Assembly: GCF_036241575.1 (NCBI RefSeq)
Contig: NZ_CP108455.1
Coordinates: 5,997,001 to 6,061,000, forward strand
Reading direction: 5' to 3'
DNA: 64,000 bases
DNA from: Streptomyces sp. NBC_01267
Lineage (GTDB): Bacteria; Actinomycetota; Actinomycetes; Streptomycetales; Streptomycetaceae
Positions 24,812-33,287 of this stretch are shown piece by piece. Within the stretch, counting starts at the first letter, position 1. Each line of letters starts with the position of its first letter. The notes under the pieces were generated by a model that saw nothing but the letters and a program-made list of their open reading frames with translations, made no database searches and was not told the DNA's origin. A program made the position numbers and the translations under genes.

Positions 24812-26971
24812 ATGAGTAACCAGGAGCTGCGTGCCGAAGCCGACGCCATCCTCGCTGAGCTGGTCGGCGACCCGGGCGGATCGGCGCGGCTGCGGGAGGA
24901 CCAGTGGCAGGCGGTGGCCGCCCTGGTGGTGGACCGGCGCCGCGCTCTGGTGGTGCAGCGCACCGGCTGGGGCAAGTCGGCGGTGTACTTCGTGGCCACC
25001 GCTCTGCTCCGGCGGCGCGGCTCGGGTCCTACCGTGATCATTTCGCCGCTGCTCGCGCTGATGCGGAACCAGGTCGAGTCGGCCGCGCGGGCCGGTATCC
25101 AGGCACGCACGATCAACTCGGCCAATCCGGAGGAGTGGGATGCCATCCACCGGGAGGTCGAGCAGGGCGAGGTCGATGTTCTCCTGGTGAGCCCGGAACG
25201 CCTCAATTCGGTTGATTTCCGCGAGCGGATGCTCCCCGAACTGGCGGCCACGACCGGCCTGCTGGTGGTCGACGAGGCGCACTGCATCTCCGACTGGGGC
25301 CACGACTTCCGGCCCGACTACCGCAGGCTGCGCACGATGCTGGCCGAGTTGTCCCCGGGTGTGCCCGTGCTGGCGACCACCGCGACCGCGAACGCCCGGG
25401 TCACCGCGGATGTGGCCGATCAGCTGGGCACGGGCGCGGGAGAGGCGCTGGTGCTGCGCGGCACCCTGGAGAGGGAGAGCCTGCGGCTGGGCGTGGTCCG
25501 GCTGCCGGACGCCGCGCACCGGCTGGCCTGGCTCGCCGAGCACCTGGACGAGTTGCCGGGCTCCGGGATCATCTACACCCTGACCGTGTCGGCCGCCGAG
25601 GAGGTCACCGCTTTTCTGCGGAGCCGTGGCTTCGCCGTGGCCTCCTACACCGGGCGCACCGAGAACGCCGACCGCCAGCAGGCCGAGGCCGATCTGCTCG
25701 CGAACCGGGTCAAGGCGCTGGTCGCGACCTCCGCGCTGGGCATGGGATTCGACAAGCCGGACCTCGGCTTCGTCGTCCATCTCGGATCGCCGTCCTCGCC
25801 CATCTCCTACTACCAGCAGGTGGGCCGCGCCGGTCGCGGGGTGGCCCACGCCGATGTGCTGCTGCTGCCGGGCAAGGAGGACGAAGCGATCTGGCGTTAC
25901 TTCGCCGAGGTCGCCTTCCCGCCCGAGGGGCAGGTCCGCCAGACCCTCGCGGCCCTCGCCGACGCCGGCCGGCCGCTGTCCGTGCCCGCTCTGGAAGCCC
26001 TGGTGGACCTGCGGCGCAGCCGGCTGGAGATGATGCTCAAGGTGCTGGACGTGGACGGCGCGGTCCGGCGGGTGAAGGGCGGCTGGACGACCACCGGTGC
26101 CGACTGGACGCACGACTCGGAGCGTTACGCCTGGGTGGCGCGGCAGCGTGCGGCCGAGCAGCAGGCCATGCGCGACTACGTCAGCATGTCCGACTGCCGG
26201 ATGGAGTTCCTGCGCCGCCAGCTCGACGACGAGAAGGCGACCGCCTGCGGACGCTGCGACAACTGCGCGGGAGTGTGGCTCGACCCCGCGGTGTCGACCG
26301 AGGCGCTGGCAGGCGCGACGAGCGAACTGGACCGTCCGGGGGTGGAGGTCGAGCCGCGCCGGATGTGGCCGACGGGGATGCCCGCCCTGGGCATCGATCT
26401 CAAGGGTCGAATCCCGGCCAGGGAACAGTGTGCCCCCGGGCGGGCCCTGGGGCGGCTCTCGGACATCGGCTGGGGCAACCGGCTGCGCCCGCTGCTGGCC
26501 GCGCAGGCGTCCGACGGGCCGGTCCCGGATGACGTCCTGCGGGCCGCGGTGACCGTCCTCGCGGACTGGGCCCGCTCTCCCGGCGGCTGGGCGTCCGACG
26601 GCCCGGAAGCGTCCGCCCGGCCGGTGGGCGTCGTCGCCGTACCCTCCCTGACCCGTCCCCGGCTCGTCGCCTCCCTCGCCGAGCAGGTCGCCACCATCGG
26701 GCGCCTCCCCTTCCTCGGCACCCTCGCGTACACCGGGCCCGACGGCGCGCACTCGGCGCACCGCAGCAACTCCGCCCAGCGCCTCCAGGCCCTGTCCGCC
26801 GCCTTCGCCGTCCCCGAGGATCTCGCCGGCACGCTGGCCGGTGCTTCCGGTCCGGTGCTGCTCGTGGACGACAGCACGGACTCCGGCTGGACCCTCGCGG
26901 TCGTCGCCCGCCTGCTGCGTCGCGCGGGCGCCGACGGGGTCCTTCCGCTGGTCCTCGCCACGGCGGCCTGA
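24812..26971 (+). CDS. RecQ-like DNA helicase with C-terminal phosphoribosyltransferase-like domain
   Basis: A 719-residue protein. The helicase core has QRTGWGKSAVYF (motif I), VVDEAHCISDWGHDFRPDYR (motif II and the RecQ aromatic loop), TATANARV (motif III), and QQVGRAGRG (motif VI). A zinc-binding segment follows (CRMEF then CGRCDNC). The last ~150 residues end in GPVLLVDDSTDSGWT, which has the shape of the PRPP-binding loop of type I phosphoribosyltransferases such as ComF. The role of this tail is unknown. The start is ATG 24812; upstream the open frame lacks a ribosome site. Confidence 0.88.
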   Translation: MSNQELRAEADAILAELVGDPGGSARLREDQWQAVAALVVDRRRALVVQRTGWGKSAVYFVATALLRRRGSGPTVIISPLLALMRNQVESAARAGIQARTINSANPEEWDAIHREVEQGEVDVLLVSPERLNSVDFRERMLPELAATTGLLVVDEAHCISDWGHDFRPDYRRLRTMLAELSPGVPVLATTATANARVTADVADQLGTGAGEALVLRGTLERESLRLGVVRLPDAAHRLAWLAEHLDELPGSGIIYTLTVSAAEEVTAFLRSRGFAVASYTGRTENADRQQAEADLLANRVKALVATSALGMGFDKPDLGFVVHLGSPSSPISYYQQVGRAGRGVAHADVLLLPGKEDEAIWRYFAEVAFPPEGQVRQTLAALADAGRPLSVPALEALVDLRRSRLEMMLKVLDVDGAVRRVKGGWTTTGADWTHDSERYAWVARQRAAEQQAMRDYVSMSDCRMEFLRRQLDDEKATACGRCDNCAGVWLDPAVSTEALAGATSELDRPGVEVEPRRMWPTGMPALGIDLKGRIPAREQCAPGRALGRLSDIGWGNRLRPLLAAQASDGPVPDDVLRAAVTVLADWARSPGGWASDGPEASARPVGVVAVPSLTRPRLVASLAEQVATIGRLPFLGTLAYTGPDGAHSAHRSNSAQRLQALSAAFAVPEDLAGTLAGASGPVLLVDDSTDSGWTLAVVARLLRRAGADGVLPLVLATAA

Positions 26972-26990
26972 GTATGTCCTGTGCGTGACA

Positions 26991-27015
26991 CCTGCCCGTC
27001 GACGTGACGGGCAGG
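26991..27015. terminator. Bidirectional terminator between recQ-like gene and Sfp-type transferase
   Basis: Perfect 10-bp arms CCTGCCCGTC and GACGGGCAGG around 5 nt, between convergent genes. Confidence 0.85.
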
Positions 27016-27047
27016 CTTGCGCCCCTGCCCGCAGTACCCCGGTGAGG

Positions 27048-27764
27048 TCAGAGACCGGCGTACTCCGAGCTCGCCACGGCCACCGCTCCGGCGAACCCCT
27101 CGGGCACCTCCACATCACCCACCGACCAGCCCGGCCGGGGGTTCACAGCGGACGCGTCCGTTCCCACGTAGTCGAGCCCGATACCGCGGACGAGGCCGAC
27201 CCCCAGCCCCTTCAGATAGGCCTCCTTGCGCGCCCAGACCCGGGCGAAGGCTTCCGGGCGCCGTTCCTCCGGCAGCCGCGCCAGCTCCGCCCTCTCGCGG
27301 GGATGCAGACGCTCACCGACCTCCCGCACGACCACCGGGGACGGCACGGCCTCGACGTCGACACCGACCGGGACGGCGGCGACGGCCAGCAGGGCGAGGT
27401 CACCGCTGTGCGAGAGGGAGAAATGCACGGGCACGTCCGCGATCACGGGCCGTCCGTGCGGGCCCCCGCACCCGGCGCAGGGTTCCCGGACGAGCGGAAT
27501 CCCGCCCGGCTCCGTTCCCAGGTGCTCGCCGAGCACCACGCGCAGCGCCACGTGCGCCGCCACGTAGCACCGCCGGTCCTGCTCCCGGCGGAACGCCGCC
27601 GCGCGCTCCTTCTCCTCCGCGTCCAGCACATCCGGCGCCAGCCGGAACGCGACCGGGCCCTGCCGGACCGCGTCCACCAGCCAGACCGCGGCGGCCCCGG
27701 CGCGTCCTGGCGCGGCCCGGTGAGCAGAGGAAGCTTCGAGCAGCAGAAGGCGAGGAGTTGTCAC
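27048..27764 (-). CDS. 4'-phosphopantetheinyl transferase, Sfp type
   Basis: A 238-residue enzyme that moves phosphopantetheine from CoA to carrier-protein serines, activating NRPS, PKS or fatty acid synthases. The signature regions are HFSLSHSGDLALLAV, GVDVEAV and WARKEAYLKGLGVGL, which carry the metal and CoA ligands. The start is GTG 27764 with GGAG upstream; the longer frame adds only Arg-rich residues. No NRPS or PKS is in the window, and the adjacent-kilobase siderophore operon is of a type that does not need carrier proteins, so its targets lie elsewhere. Confidence 0.92.
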   Translation of the reverse strand: MTTPRLLLLEASSAHRAAPGRAGAAAVWLVDAVRQGPVAFRLAPDVLDAEEKERAAAFRREQDRRCYVAAHVALRVVLGEHLGTEPGGIPLVREPCAGCGGPHGRPVIADVPVHFSLSHSGDLALLAVAAVPVGVDVEAVPSPVVVREVGERLHPRERAELARLPEERRPEAFARVWARKEAYLKGLGVGLVRGIGLDYVGTDASAVNPRPGWSVGDVEVPEGFAGAVAVASSEYAGL

Positions 27765-28125
27765 CGCGGTTGTTCTCCGTCCGGATGGTCCGTCGGGTCG
27801 CCCGCGTGTTCTGCGGGCGCACCGGAGAGCAGACGGTACCGGGTGTCCGCACGGGGCGCGTGGTCCTCGGCCGGGTCTCCGCAGCCTCCGCCGCACTACC
27901 TGTGCCGGATCCTAACTGCCCGTCGATTTACGGGTGTTGATCTGAAAATCCTGGGCGTGGCGGCCTGGCTTCGCGGTTGGTGACATGTCGTCCGACTCGC
28001 GTCAGGGCTATGTCCTGTGCACAGGGAACGGCCGTACCGGCAGTGCGCGCACGAGGTTCGCGAGCCTGTGGACAAAGTTATCCACAGGGCTCGCGGATCC
28101 TTGGAGATCGCGGGATCTTCGAGCC
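27765..28125. other. Divergent intergenic region with two palindromes
   Basis: A 361-bp gap between the Sfp-type gene (minus strand) and the DUF4192 gene (plus strand). It contains the palindrome CCTGTGCACAGG (28014-28025) and two facing DnaA boxes (28067-28086). No gene is seen. Confidence 0.6.
28067..28086. promoter_or_regulatory. Two head-to-head DnaA boxes
   Basis: TGTGGACAA (28067-28075, complement of the Streptomyces consensus TTGTCCACA) and TTATCCACA (28078-28086, the E. coli consensus) are 2 bp apart. Together they form the inverted repeat CCTGTGGA-N8-TCCACAGG. They lie 39 bp upstream of the DUF4192 gene start. Confidence 0.75.
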
Positions 28126-29424
28126 ATGAACAAGCACCACGAACCCACAGGTCCCTCTGCCGCCCAGGAACAGATCACCCTGCGTGGTCCCGCCGAACTC
28201 GCCGACGCCCTCCCCTACTTGCTGGGTTTCCATCCGACCGACTCGGTCGTGATGGTCGCGCTGCAGGGGCGCCGGGGCCGCTTCGGAGGACGGCTCAGGC
28301 TCGGTATTCCGCACGCGCCGCAGGAGTGGCAGCCCGTTGCCGAGCAGCTCGCCGACGGCCTCGTCACCGGCAGCGAGCAGCGAGGGCCCCGGCCCGAGGG
28401 CATCATCGTCTTCCTGTGCCAGGACCCGGAGCCCGGGGAGACGCCCGCGGACGTCATGGAGCGGCTGCGCCCCTTCGCCCAGCACCTGCGTACGGCCTGC
28501 GGTTCCCGGGACGTTCCCGTTCCGGAAGCGCTGTGCATCTCCGGCGGCAGGTTCTTCTCGTACTGCTGCCCGGACGCGCGCTGCTGCCCACCGGACGGGA
28601 CACCGCTGGTCCTGCCCGGGACCTCGGTGATGGCCGCGGCTGCCGCGTACGCGGGCATCCAGGTGCGCGGCTCACTGCGCGAAATGGAAGCCAGGCTGTC
28701 CCCGTGGCAGCCGCCGCGCACCGGGGCGCAGGAGAAGGCCCTGGACGAAGCGGCCGGCGCTCTCGTGCCGCGGATTCTCGCCGGAGCCGATCGTGAACAG
28801 GTCGGCGACGAGACGCTGGATGCGGCCCGGCGGCTCGTCCGGCGCATCGAACAGACGCCACAGGCCCCGGACTGGCCACAGGCCGACGCGGCGGACGACG
28901 CGCTCATCACGGACGAGGAGGCCGCCGTGATCCTTCTGGGGCTGCAGGACCGCACGACCCGGGACCGGGCCGCCGAGTGGATGGAGGGACCTGCGGCCGG
29001 ATCTGTGCTGCGGCTGTGGCGTGCTCTGTCGCGGCGCTGTGTCGGCCCGTACGCCGAGTACGGTGCGGCGCCACTCACCCTCGCGGGATGGGTGGCCTGG
29101 TCGACAGGGGACGAGCCCGGTGCGCGGGTGGCCCTCGGGCACGCCCTGCGGCTCGACCCGGATTACACCTTTGCCCGGCTGCTTCACCAGGCGTGCAACG
29201 AAGGCCTCGACCCGGAGGCGCTGCGGCACTGCCTGCGTCAGGAACGGAGCAGCCGGGTGGCGCCCCGGAAGCCCTCCGCTGCGGGCAGCAGGCGCAAACC
29301 TCCGAAGCCGCCCGGCAGCCGCCAGGACACACCGTGCGGAACGGACCGCCCCGGGGCCGCCGTGGCGCGCACGGACGCACGGCGTCGTAGCGGGCAGCGC
29401 GGCGGCACGAGGAACAGGCAATGA
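28126..29424 (+). CDS. DUF4192 domain-containing protein
   Basis: A 432-residue protein of a family common in actinobacteria with no known function. The N-terminal segment LRGPAELADALPYLLGFHPTDSVV is the DUF4192 hallmark; PPDGTPLVLPGTSVMAAAAAYAG and later WRALSRRCVGPYAEYGAAPLTLAGWVAWSTGD also fit. The C-terminal ~60 residues are a basic Lys/Arg/Pro tail (SAAGSRRKPPKPPGSRQ), which may bind nucleic acid. The ATG is used; a GGAG 24 nt upstream is too far to count as a ribosome site. Facing DnaA boxes lie just upstream. Confidence 0.85.
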   Translation: MNKHHEPTGPSAAQEQITLRGPAELADALPYLLGFHPTDSVVMVALQGRRGRFGGRLRLGIPHAPQEWQPVAEQLADGLVTGSEQRGPRPEGIIVFLCQDPEPGETPADVMERLRPFAQHLRTACGSRDVPVPEALCISGGRFFSYCCPDARCCPPDGTPLVLPGTSVMAAAAAYAGIQVRGSLREMEARLSPWQPPRTGAQEKALDEAAGALVPRILAGADREQVGDETLDAARRLVRRIEQTPQAPDWPQADAADDALITDEEAAVILLGLQDRTTRDRAAEWMEGPAAGSVLRLWRALSRRCVGPYAEYGAAPLTLAGWVAWSTGDEPGARVALGHALRLDPDYTFARLLHQACNEGLDPEALRHCLRQERSSRVAPRKPSAAGSRRKPPKPPGSRQDTPCGTDRPGAAVARTDARRRSGQRGGTRNRQ

Positions 29425-29445
29425 CGGCGGGGACGGTGAAGAAGG

Positions 29446-29479
29446 CTGCCCGACGCCTCCCGTCGGGGTCGTCGGGCAG
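29446..29479 (+). terminator. Terminator after the DUF4192 gene
   Basis: Perfect 10-bp arms CTGCCCGACG and CGTCGGGCAG with a 14-nt loop. Confidence 0.8.
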
Positions 29480-29529
29480 GGCGGACGAGGCAGGAATCGA
29501 AGAACACTTCGGATACCGAAGGGCGTGTT

Positions 29530-29559
29530 TATCGTCAGGGAGACGACTATGATCACGCC
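29530..29559 (+). promoter_or_regulatory. Leaderless-type promoter with inverted repeat before the NUDIX regulator
   Basis: TATGAT (29548-29553) is followed by 6 nt and ATG 29560. An inverted repeat TCGTC-AGGGA-GACGA (29532-29546) overlaps the upstream edge of the -10 region. NrtR-type regulators bind near their own promoters, so this could be the operator. Confidence 0.5.
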
Positions 29560-30330
29560 ATGTCGCCCTACGACCCGTCGGCCTTTCCGCCCTTCGCTGT
29601 CACCGTCGATCTGGTCGTGCTCACGGTGCGCCGTCATGCGCTGTGCGCGCTGGCCGTACGCCGTGGAGAAGCACCCTTCCAGGGCCGGTGGGCACTGCCC
29701 GGTGGCTTCGTCAAGACGGACGAGGATCTCGGCGCCGCGGCGGCGCGTGAACTGGCGGAGGAGACGGGGCTGTCCGCCCTTGGTCCGTCGACTCCGGCCC
29801 CGGTTCCTGGCAGCGGCGCCCACCTCGAACAGCTCGGCACCTACGGCGACCCCGACCGTGACCCCCGGATGCGGGTCGTCAGCGTGGCTCACCTGGCGCT
29901 CGCCCCCGATCTGCCCGCGCCCAGGGCCGGCGGTGACGCTCATAGCGCACGGTGGGCACCGGTCGAGGTGCTCCTCGGTCAGGAGAGCGGCATCGTGGGG
30001 GCAGGCGAACCGCCGGCCCCGCTCGCGTTCGACCATGCGCGGATCCTGGCGGACGGGGTGGAGCGGGCCCGCTCCAAGATCGAGTACTCCTCGCTGGCCA
30101 CGGCCTTCTGCCCGCAGGAATTCACGGTCGGTGAGCTGCGCCGGGTGTACGAGGCGGTGTGGGGTGTAGTCCTCGACCCCCGCAATTTTCATCGCAAAGT
30201 GACCGGAACTCCCGGTTTCCTGGTGCCTTCCGGCGGCACCACGACCCGACAGGGCGGGCGCCCCGCGCAGCTGTTCCGGGCCGGGGCCGCAACGCTGCTC
30301 AACCCTCCGATGCTTCGTCCGGAGGTCTGA
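29560..30330 (+). CDS. NrtR-like NUDIX domain transcriptional regulator
   Basis: A 256-residue protein with an N-terminal NUDIX domain (VDLVVLTVRRHALCALAVRRG, then a Nudix box GGFVKTDEDLGAAAARELAEETGL) and a C-terminal winged helix (FTVGELRRVYEAVWGVVLDPRNFHRKV). This layout is that of NrtR, which senses ADP-ribose and controls NAD metabolism or sugar genes. The Nudix box fits GX5EX7REUXEEXG apart from shifted spacing, so catalytic activity is uncertain. No NAD biosynthesis gene is adjacent, so the targets cannot be named. Confidence 0.85.
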   Translation: MSPYDPSAFPPFAVTVDLVVLTVRRHALCALAVRRGEAPFQGRWALPGGFVKTDEDLGAAAARELAEETGLSALGPSTPAPVPGSGAHLEQLGTYGDPDRDPRMRVVSVAHLALAPDLPAPRAGGDAHSARWAPVEVLLGQESGIVGAGEPPAPLAFDHARILADGVERARSKIEYSSLATAFCPQEFTVGELRRVYEAVWGVVLDPRNFHRKVTGTPGFLVPSGGTTTRQGGRPAQLFRAGAATLLNPPMLRPEV

Positions 30331-30430
30331 GAACCTCTGCGATCCTGCACGAAAAGTCGTAAATGTCGCGTTATCTTGCTGCGGTAGCCGCCTCTGCCGC
30401 CAGGCGGTCCCGCTACCCGCGAGAGAAGCG

Positions 30431-32239
30431 ATGCTCCAGGCCACCGGACTCACCAGCACCCCCCGTCGGGATCTGCCTCCCGCCGTGGATGATCTGACCT
30501 TCGAAGCCGGATCCGGACACGTCACAGCACTCCTTGGTGCCCCGGGTTCCGGCAAGACCACGGCCCTGCGGCTCATGCTCGAACTGGACCAGGGGCGTGG
30601 CATCACGTACTTCCGCGGTCTGCCTCTGCACTGCATCGCCCACCCCGCGCGCGAGGTGGGGGCGCTCCTCGGTGATGTGCCGGGCCATCCCGCCCGTACC
30701 GTCCGTGGCCAGCTCCGAATGCTCTGCGCCGTCGCCGGGGTGCCCGCGTCCCGTGCCGACGAACTGCTGGAGATCGTGGACCTCGGCGATCTGGGCAAAC
30801 AGCGGATCGGCGCGCTCTCCCTGGGGATGGACCGCAGGCTCGGTCTCGCCGCGGCCCTGCTGGCCGATCCGCACACCCTTCTCCTCGACGAACCCGCCGA
30901 AGGGCTCTCGCCGGGTGACAGCACCTGGATGTACGGGCTGCTCCGCGCCCACGCCGCCCAGGGCGGAACTGTCCTGTACACCACCAGCGACCCCAGAACG
31001 GCGGCCCGGACGGCTGATCACGTCGTCACCATCGAGGACGGGCGACTCGTGGCGGATCAGGACGGCGCGGAGTTCGCCCGTACCCGGCTCCGCCCACGCG
31101 TCGCCGTGCGTACGCCCCACACGGCCCGCCTGGCCGGGCTGCTGGGCCGTGAAGCCCGCGAGAGGCAGCGTTCCGTGGAGGTCGTCGCCGAGAGCGGCAG
31201 TCGGCTCTCCGTCTACGGCAGCAGCTGTGCGGAAATCGGCGAGACCGCATTCCGGCACGGCGTCCTGATCCACCAGCTCGCCGACGAGACCGGCGACATG
31301 GGGCCGGCGCCGCGGCCCGAGCCTCCGAGTTCCGCGACAACTGCCCCTGAACCAGCGCTGCCAGAGACCTCCTTGCCCGAAACGCCCGCCCCTGAGGTCT
31401 CTCTGCTCGCAGCGCTCCCTCCGCTCGTGGAACCGGAACCGCAGCCGCTGATCGCTCCCCGGCCCGCCCGGGGCCCGTCGAGACCCCTGCGCTACGAACT
31501 GCGCCGGCTCTTCGGCGTGCGGACCGCTCTGCTGGTGACGGGCGCGGCCCTTGCCCTGTCGGTGGCTGTGGCGGTGCTGCTCGCCCGCGCCACCGAGACC
31601 TCGCTTCCTCATCTGCTGGTGGCCTGGCCCGATCAGTTGCCCCTTCCCCCCACCGCCTTCGGCGCCGGACTGCTCGGCGCGCTCGCCTTCGGCGACGAAT
31701 ACCGCTACCCCGCGCTCGCCGCAGGCCGGGGCGGAGTGCCCCGCCGTATCGGCCTGCTCGTCGCCAAACTCACCGTGTCGGCGGTGACCGCTCTGCTGCT
31801 CGCTCTGCTCACGGTCGTGGCCGATGCCGGAGTACTCCGCCTCGTCTACGGCGGGGAATTGAGCCATGTTCCGTCCGGCTGGCCTCACCTGGCTGCGAGT
31901 TGGGCCGGATTGACCGCGGGATGCGCCTGGGCGGGGCTGCTCGGCGCCGGCGTCTTCAGGAGCACGACCGCAGGCCTTGCCGCCGTGCTGTCGGTCCCGG
32001 TCGCCGTCGTGCCGTTGCTGCGGGCGGCGGTGTCGGGACCGGCCGCACGTTCGGTCGCCGGATTCCCCGCCAGGCTGCGCGAACTGGCATGGCTGGAGTG
32101 GCCGCACGAGGTCGACCGCTGGCTGATGGCGATTCTGCGACTGCTGGCGCAGCCCGTCGGGGCTGCCCTCACGCTGTCGCTCTCGGCCCTGCTCTGCGCG
32201 TATCTGTTCACCGGCCTTCGTGGCAGGGCCCGTTGGTGA
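30431..32239 (+). CDS. ABC transporter ATPase fused to a membrane domain
   Basis: A 602-residue protein. Residues about 1-220 are an ABC ATPase with Walker A GAPGSGKTT, signature LSLGMDRRL (a variant of LSGGQ), and Walker B LLLDEPAEG. A Pro/Glu-rich linker (PETSLPETPAPEVSLLAALP) joins it to a C-terminal half with about six hydrophobic segments beginning RTALLVTGAALALSVAVAV. It resembles an ABC-2 transporter with ATPase and permease on one chain. The substrate is unknown. The start is ATG 30431 after GAGAGAAG. It lies upstream of whiH. Confidence 0.8.
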   Translation: MLQATGLTSTPRRDLPPAVDDLTFEAGSGHVTALLGAPGSGKTTALRLMLELDQGRGITYFRGLPLHCIAHPAREVGALLGDVPGHPARTVRGQLRMLCAVAGVPASRADELLEIVDLGDLGKQRIGALSLGMDRRLGLAAALLADPHTLLLDEPAEGLSPGDSTWMYGLLRAHAAQGGTVLYTTSDPRTAARTADHVVTIEDGRLVADQDGAEFARTRLRPRVAVRTPHTARLAGLLGREARERQRSVEVVAESGSRLSVYGSSCAEIGETAFRHGVLIHQLADETGDMGPAPRPEPPSSATTAPEPALPETSLPETPAPEVSLLAALPPLVEPEPQPLIAPRPARGPSRPLRYELRRLFGVRTALLVTGAALALSVAVAVLLARATETSLPHLLVAWPDQLPLPPTAFGAGLLGALAFGDEYRYPALAAGRGGVPRRIGLLVAKLTVSAVTALLLALLTVVADAGVLRLVYGGELSHVPSGWPHLAASWAGLTAGCAWAGLLGAGVFRSTTAGLAAVLSVPVAVVPLLRAAVSGPAARSVAGFPARLRELAWLEWPHEVDRWLMAILRLLAQPVGAALTLSLSALLCAYLFTGLRGRARW

Positions 32240-32300
32240 GCATCTCGGACCCTGTCTTGGCCGACCTGCGCGCAACTCCTCGCAGAATGCCCGCTTCTTT

Positions 32301-32307
32301 CCGATAA
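32301..32307 (+). promoter_or_regulatory. Candidate sigma-WhiG -10 element of whiH
   Basis: CCGATAA matches the sigma-WhiG -10 consensus GCCGATAA at 7 of 8 positions (the preceding base is T). whiH is a known sigma-WhiG target in S. coelicolor. No clear TAAA -35 was seen at the expected distance. Confidence 0.5.
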
Positions 32308-32399
32308 GGCGTCAATTACGAGGAGGTCGGTGATCACCCTTTCGTGTGCTTTTCACCAAAGACCTCAAGGGGGACCTGGGGCACGCCGACAAAGGATGC

Positions 32400-33287
32400 G
32401 TGACTACCCTTGCGCACTCCATGATGACCACCTCCCGCACCCCCGAGTCCGGCCTCGCGGGCCCTGGTGAACTCGACCGCTTTCCGTACGCAGAGACGCC
32501 CGGCGCAGGCCGTGCCGGAGCCCCGGCCTGGGGCGGCGGTGACGCCGAGCTGGGCCGGGTGGGGCGGCGCACGACGGGCAGCCGTGGCCGCGGCCTGCAC
32601 GGGCAACTCGTTCAGCAGCTCGGTCAGATGATTGTCTCCGGCGATCTCGGCGCCGACCGCCCGCTGGTTCCCGAGGAGATCGGGCAGCGCTTCGAGGTCT
32701 CACGCACGGTCGTGCGGGAGTCCCTGCGCGTCCTTGAGGCCAAGGGGCTGGTCAGTGCCCGTCCCAATGTCGGTACTCGGGTCCGTCCGGTCAGTGACTG
32801 GAACCTGCTGGACCCGGACATCATCGAGTGGCGGGCCTTCGGCCCGCAGCGCGAGGACCAGCGCCGTGAGCTGAGTGAGCTGCGCTGGACGATCGAGCCG
32901 CTGGCCGCCCGTCTTGCCGCCGGGCACGGACGTGAGGACGTGCAGCAGCGTCTCGCGGACATGGTCGAGATCATGAGCCATGCTCTCGCCCAGGGGGACT
33001 CGATCACCTTCTCCCGCGCCGACGCCGAGTTTCACGCCCTGCTCATCCAGCTCGCGGGCAACCGCATGCTGGAGCACCTCTCCGGCATCGTCTCGGGGGC
33101 GCTTCAGGTCTCCGGCGGACCGGTCACCGGCTGTGACCGTCCCACCGAGATCTCCCTCGTGCATCACGCGCGCATCGTGGACGCGCTCGCCGCGGACGAC
33201 CCCCAGGCCGCCGAGGCGGCCATGCGTCAACTGCTCACCGTCCACCCGGAGGTGGAGCGCGTCGTTCCCGCGCCGCGCGTGCACTGA
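32400..33287 (+). CDS. whiH: Sporulation regulator WhiH (GntR/FadR family)
   Basis: A 295-residue regulator. After a ~70-residue flexible N-terminus comes a GntR winged helix (GQLVQQLGQMIVSGDLG, RFEVSRTVVRESLRVLEAKGLV) and then an FCD ligand domain (RRELSELRWTIEPLAARLA, DAEFHALLIQLAGNRMLEHL). Position directly upstream of hrdB, as in S. coelicolor, supports WhiH, needed for sporulation septation in aerial hyphae. The start is uncertain: GTG 32400 follows AAAGGA but with short spacing; GTG 32346 and ATG 32421 are alternatives. Confidence 0.9.
   Translation: MTTLAHSMMTTSRTPESGLAGPGELDRFPYAETPGAGRAGAPAWGGGDAELGRVGRRTTGSRGRGLHGQLVQQLGQMIVSGDLGADRPLVPEEIGQRFEVSRTVVRESLRVLEAKGLVSARPNVGTRVRPVSDWNLLDPDIIEWRAFGPQREDQRRELSELRWTIEPLAARLAAGHGREDVQQRLADMVEIMSHALAQGDSITFSRADAEFHALLIQLAGNRMLEHLSGIVSGALQVSGGPVTGCDRPTEISLVHHARIVDALAADDPQAAEAAMRQLLTVHPEVERVVPAPRVH

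Noticed and set aside
24221..27118. Open frame of 965 codons antisense to the RecQ-like gene
   Set aside because: Low-complexity Arg/Gly/Pro composition and overlap with three real genes on both strands show it is a shadow.
28067..28086. Chromosomal origin at the DnaA boxes
   Set aside because: Only two boxes are present, and dnaA, dnaN and the gyrase genes are not nearby.
32330..32402. GTG with a strong GAGGAGG site upstream of whiH
   Set aside because: This frame is not the WhiH frame; it continues as an overlapping low-quality frame into whiH. It might be a leader peptide, but nothing supports it.
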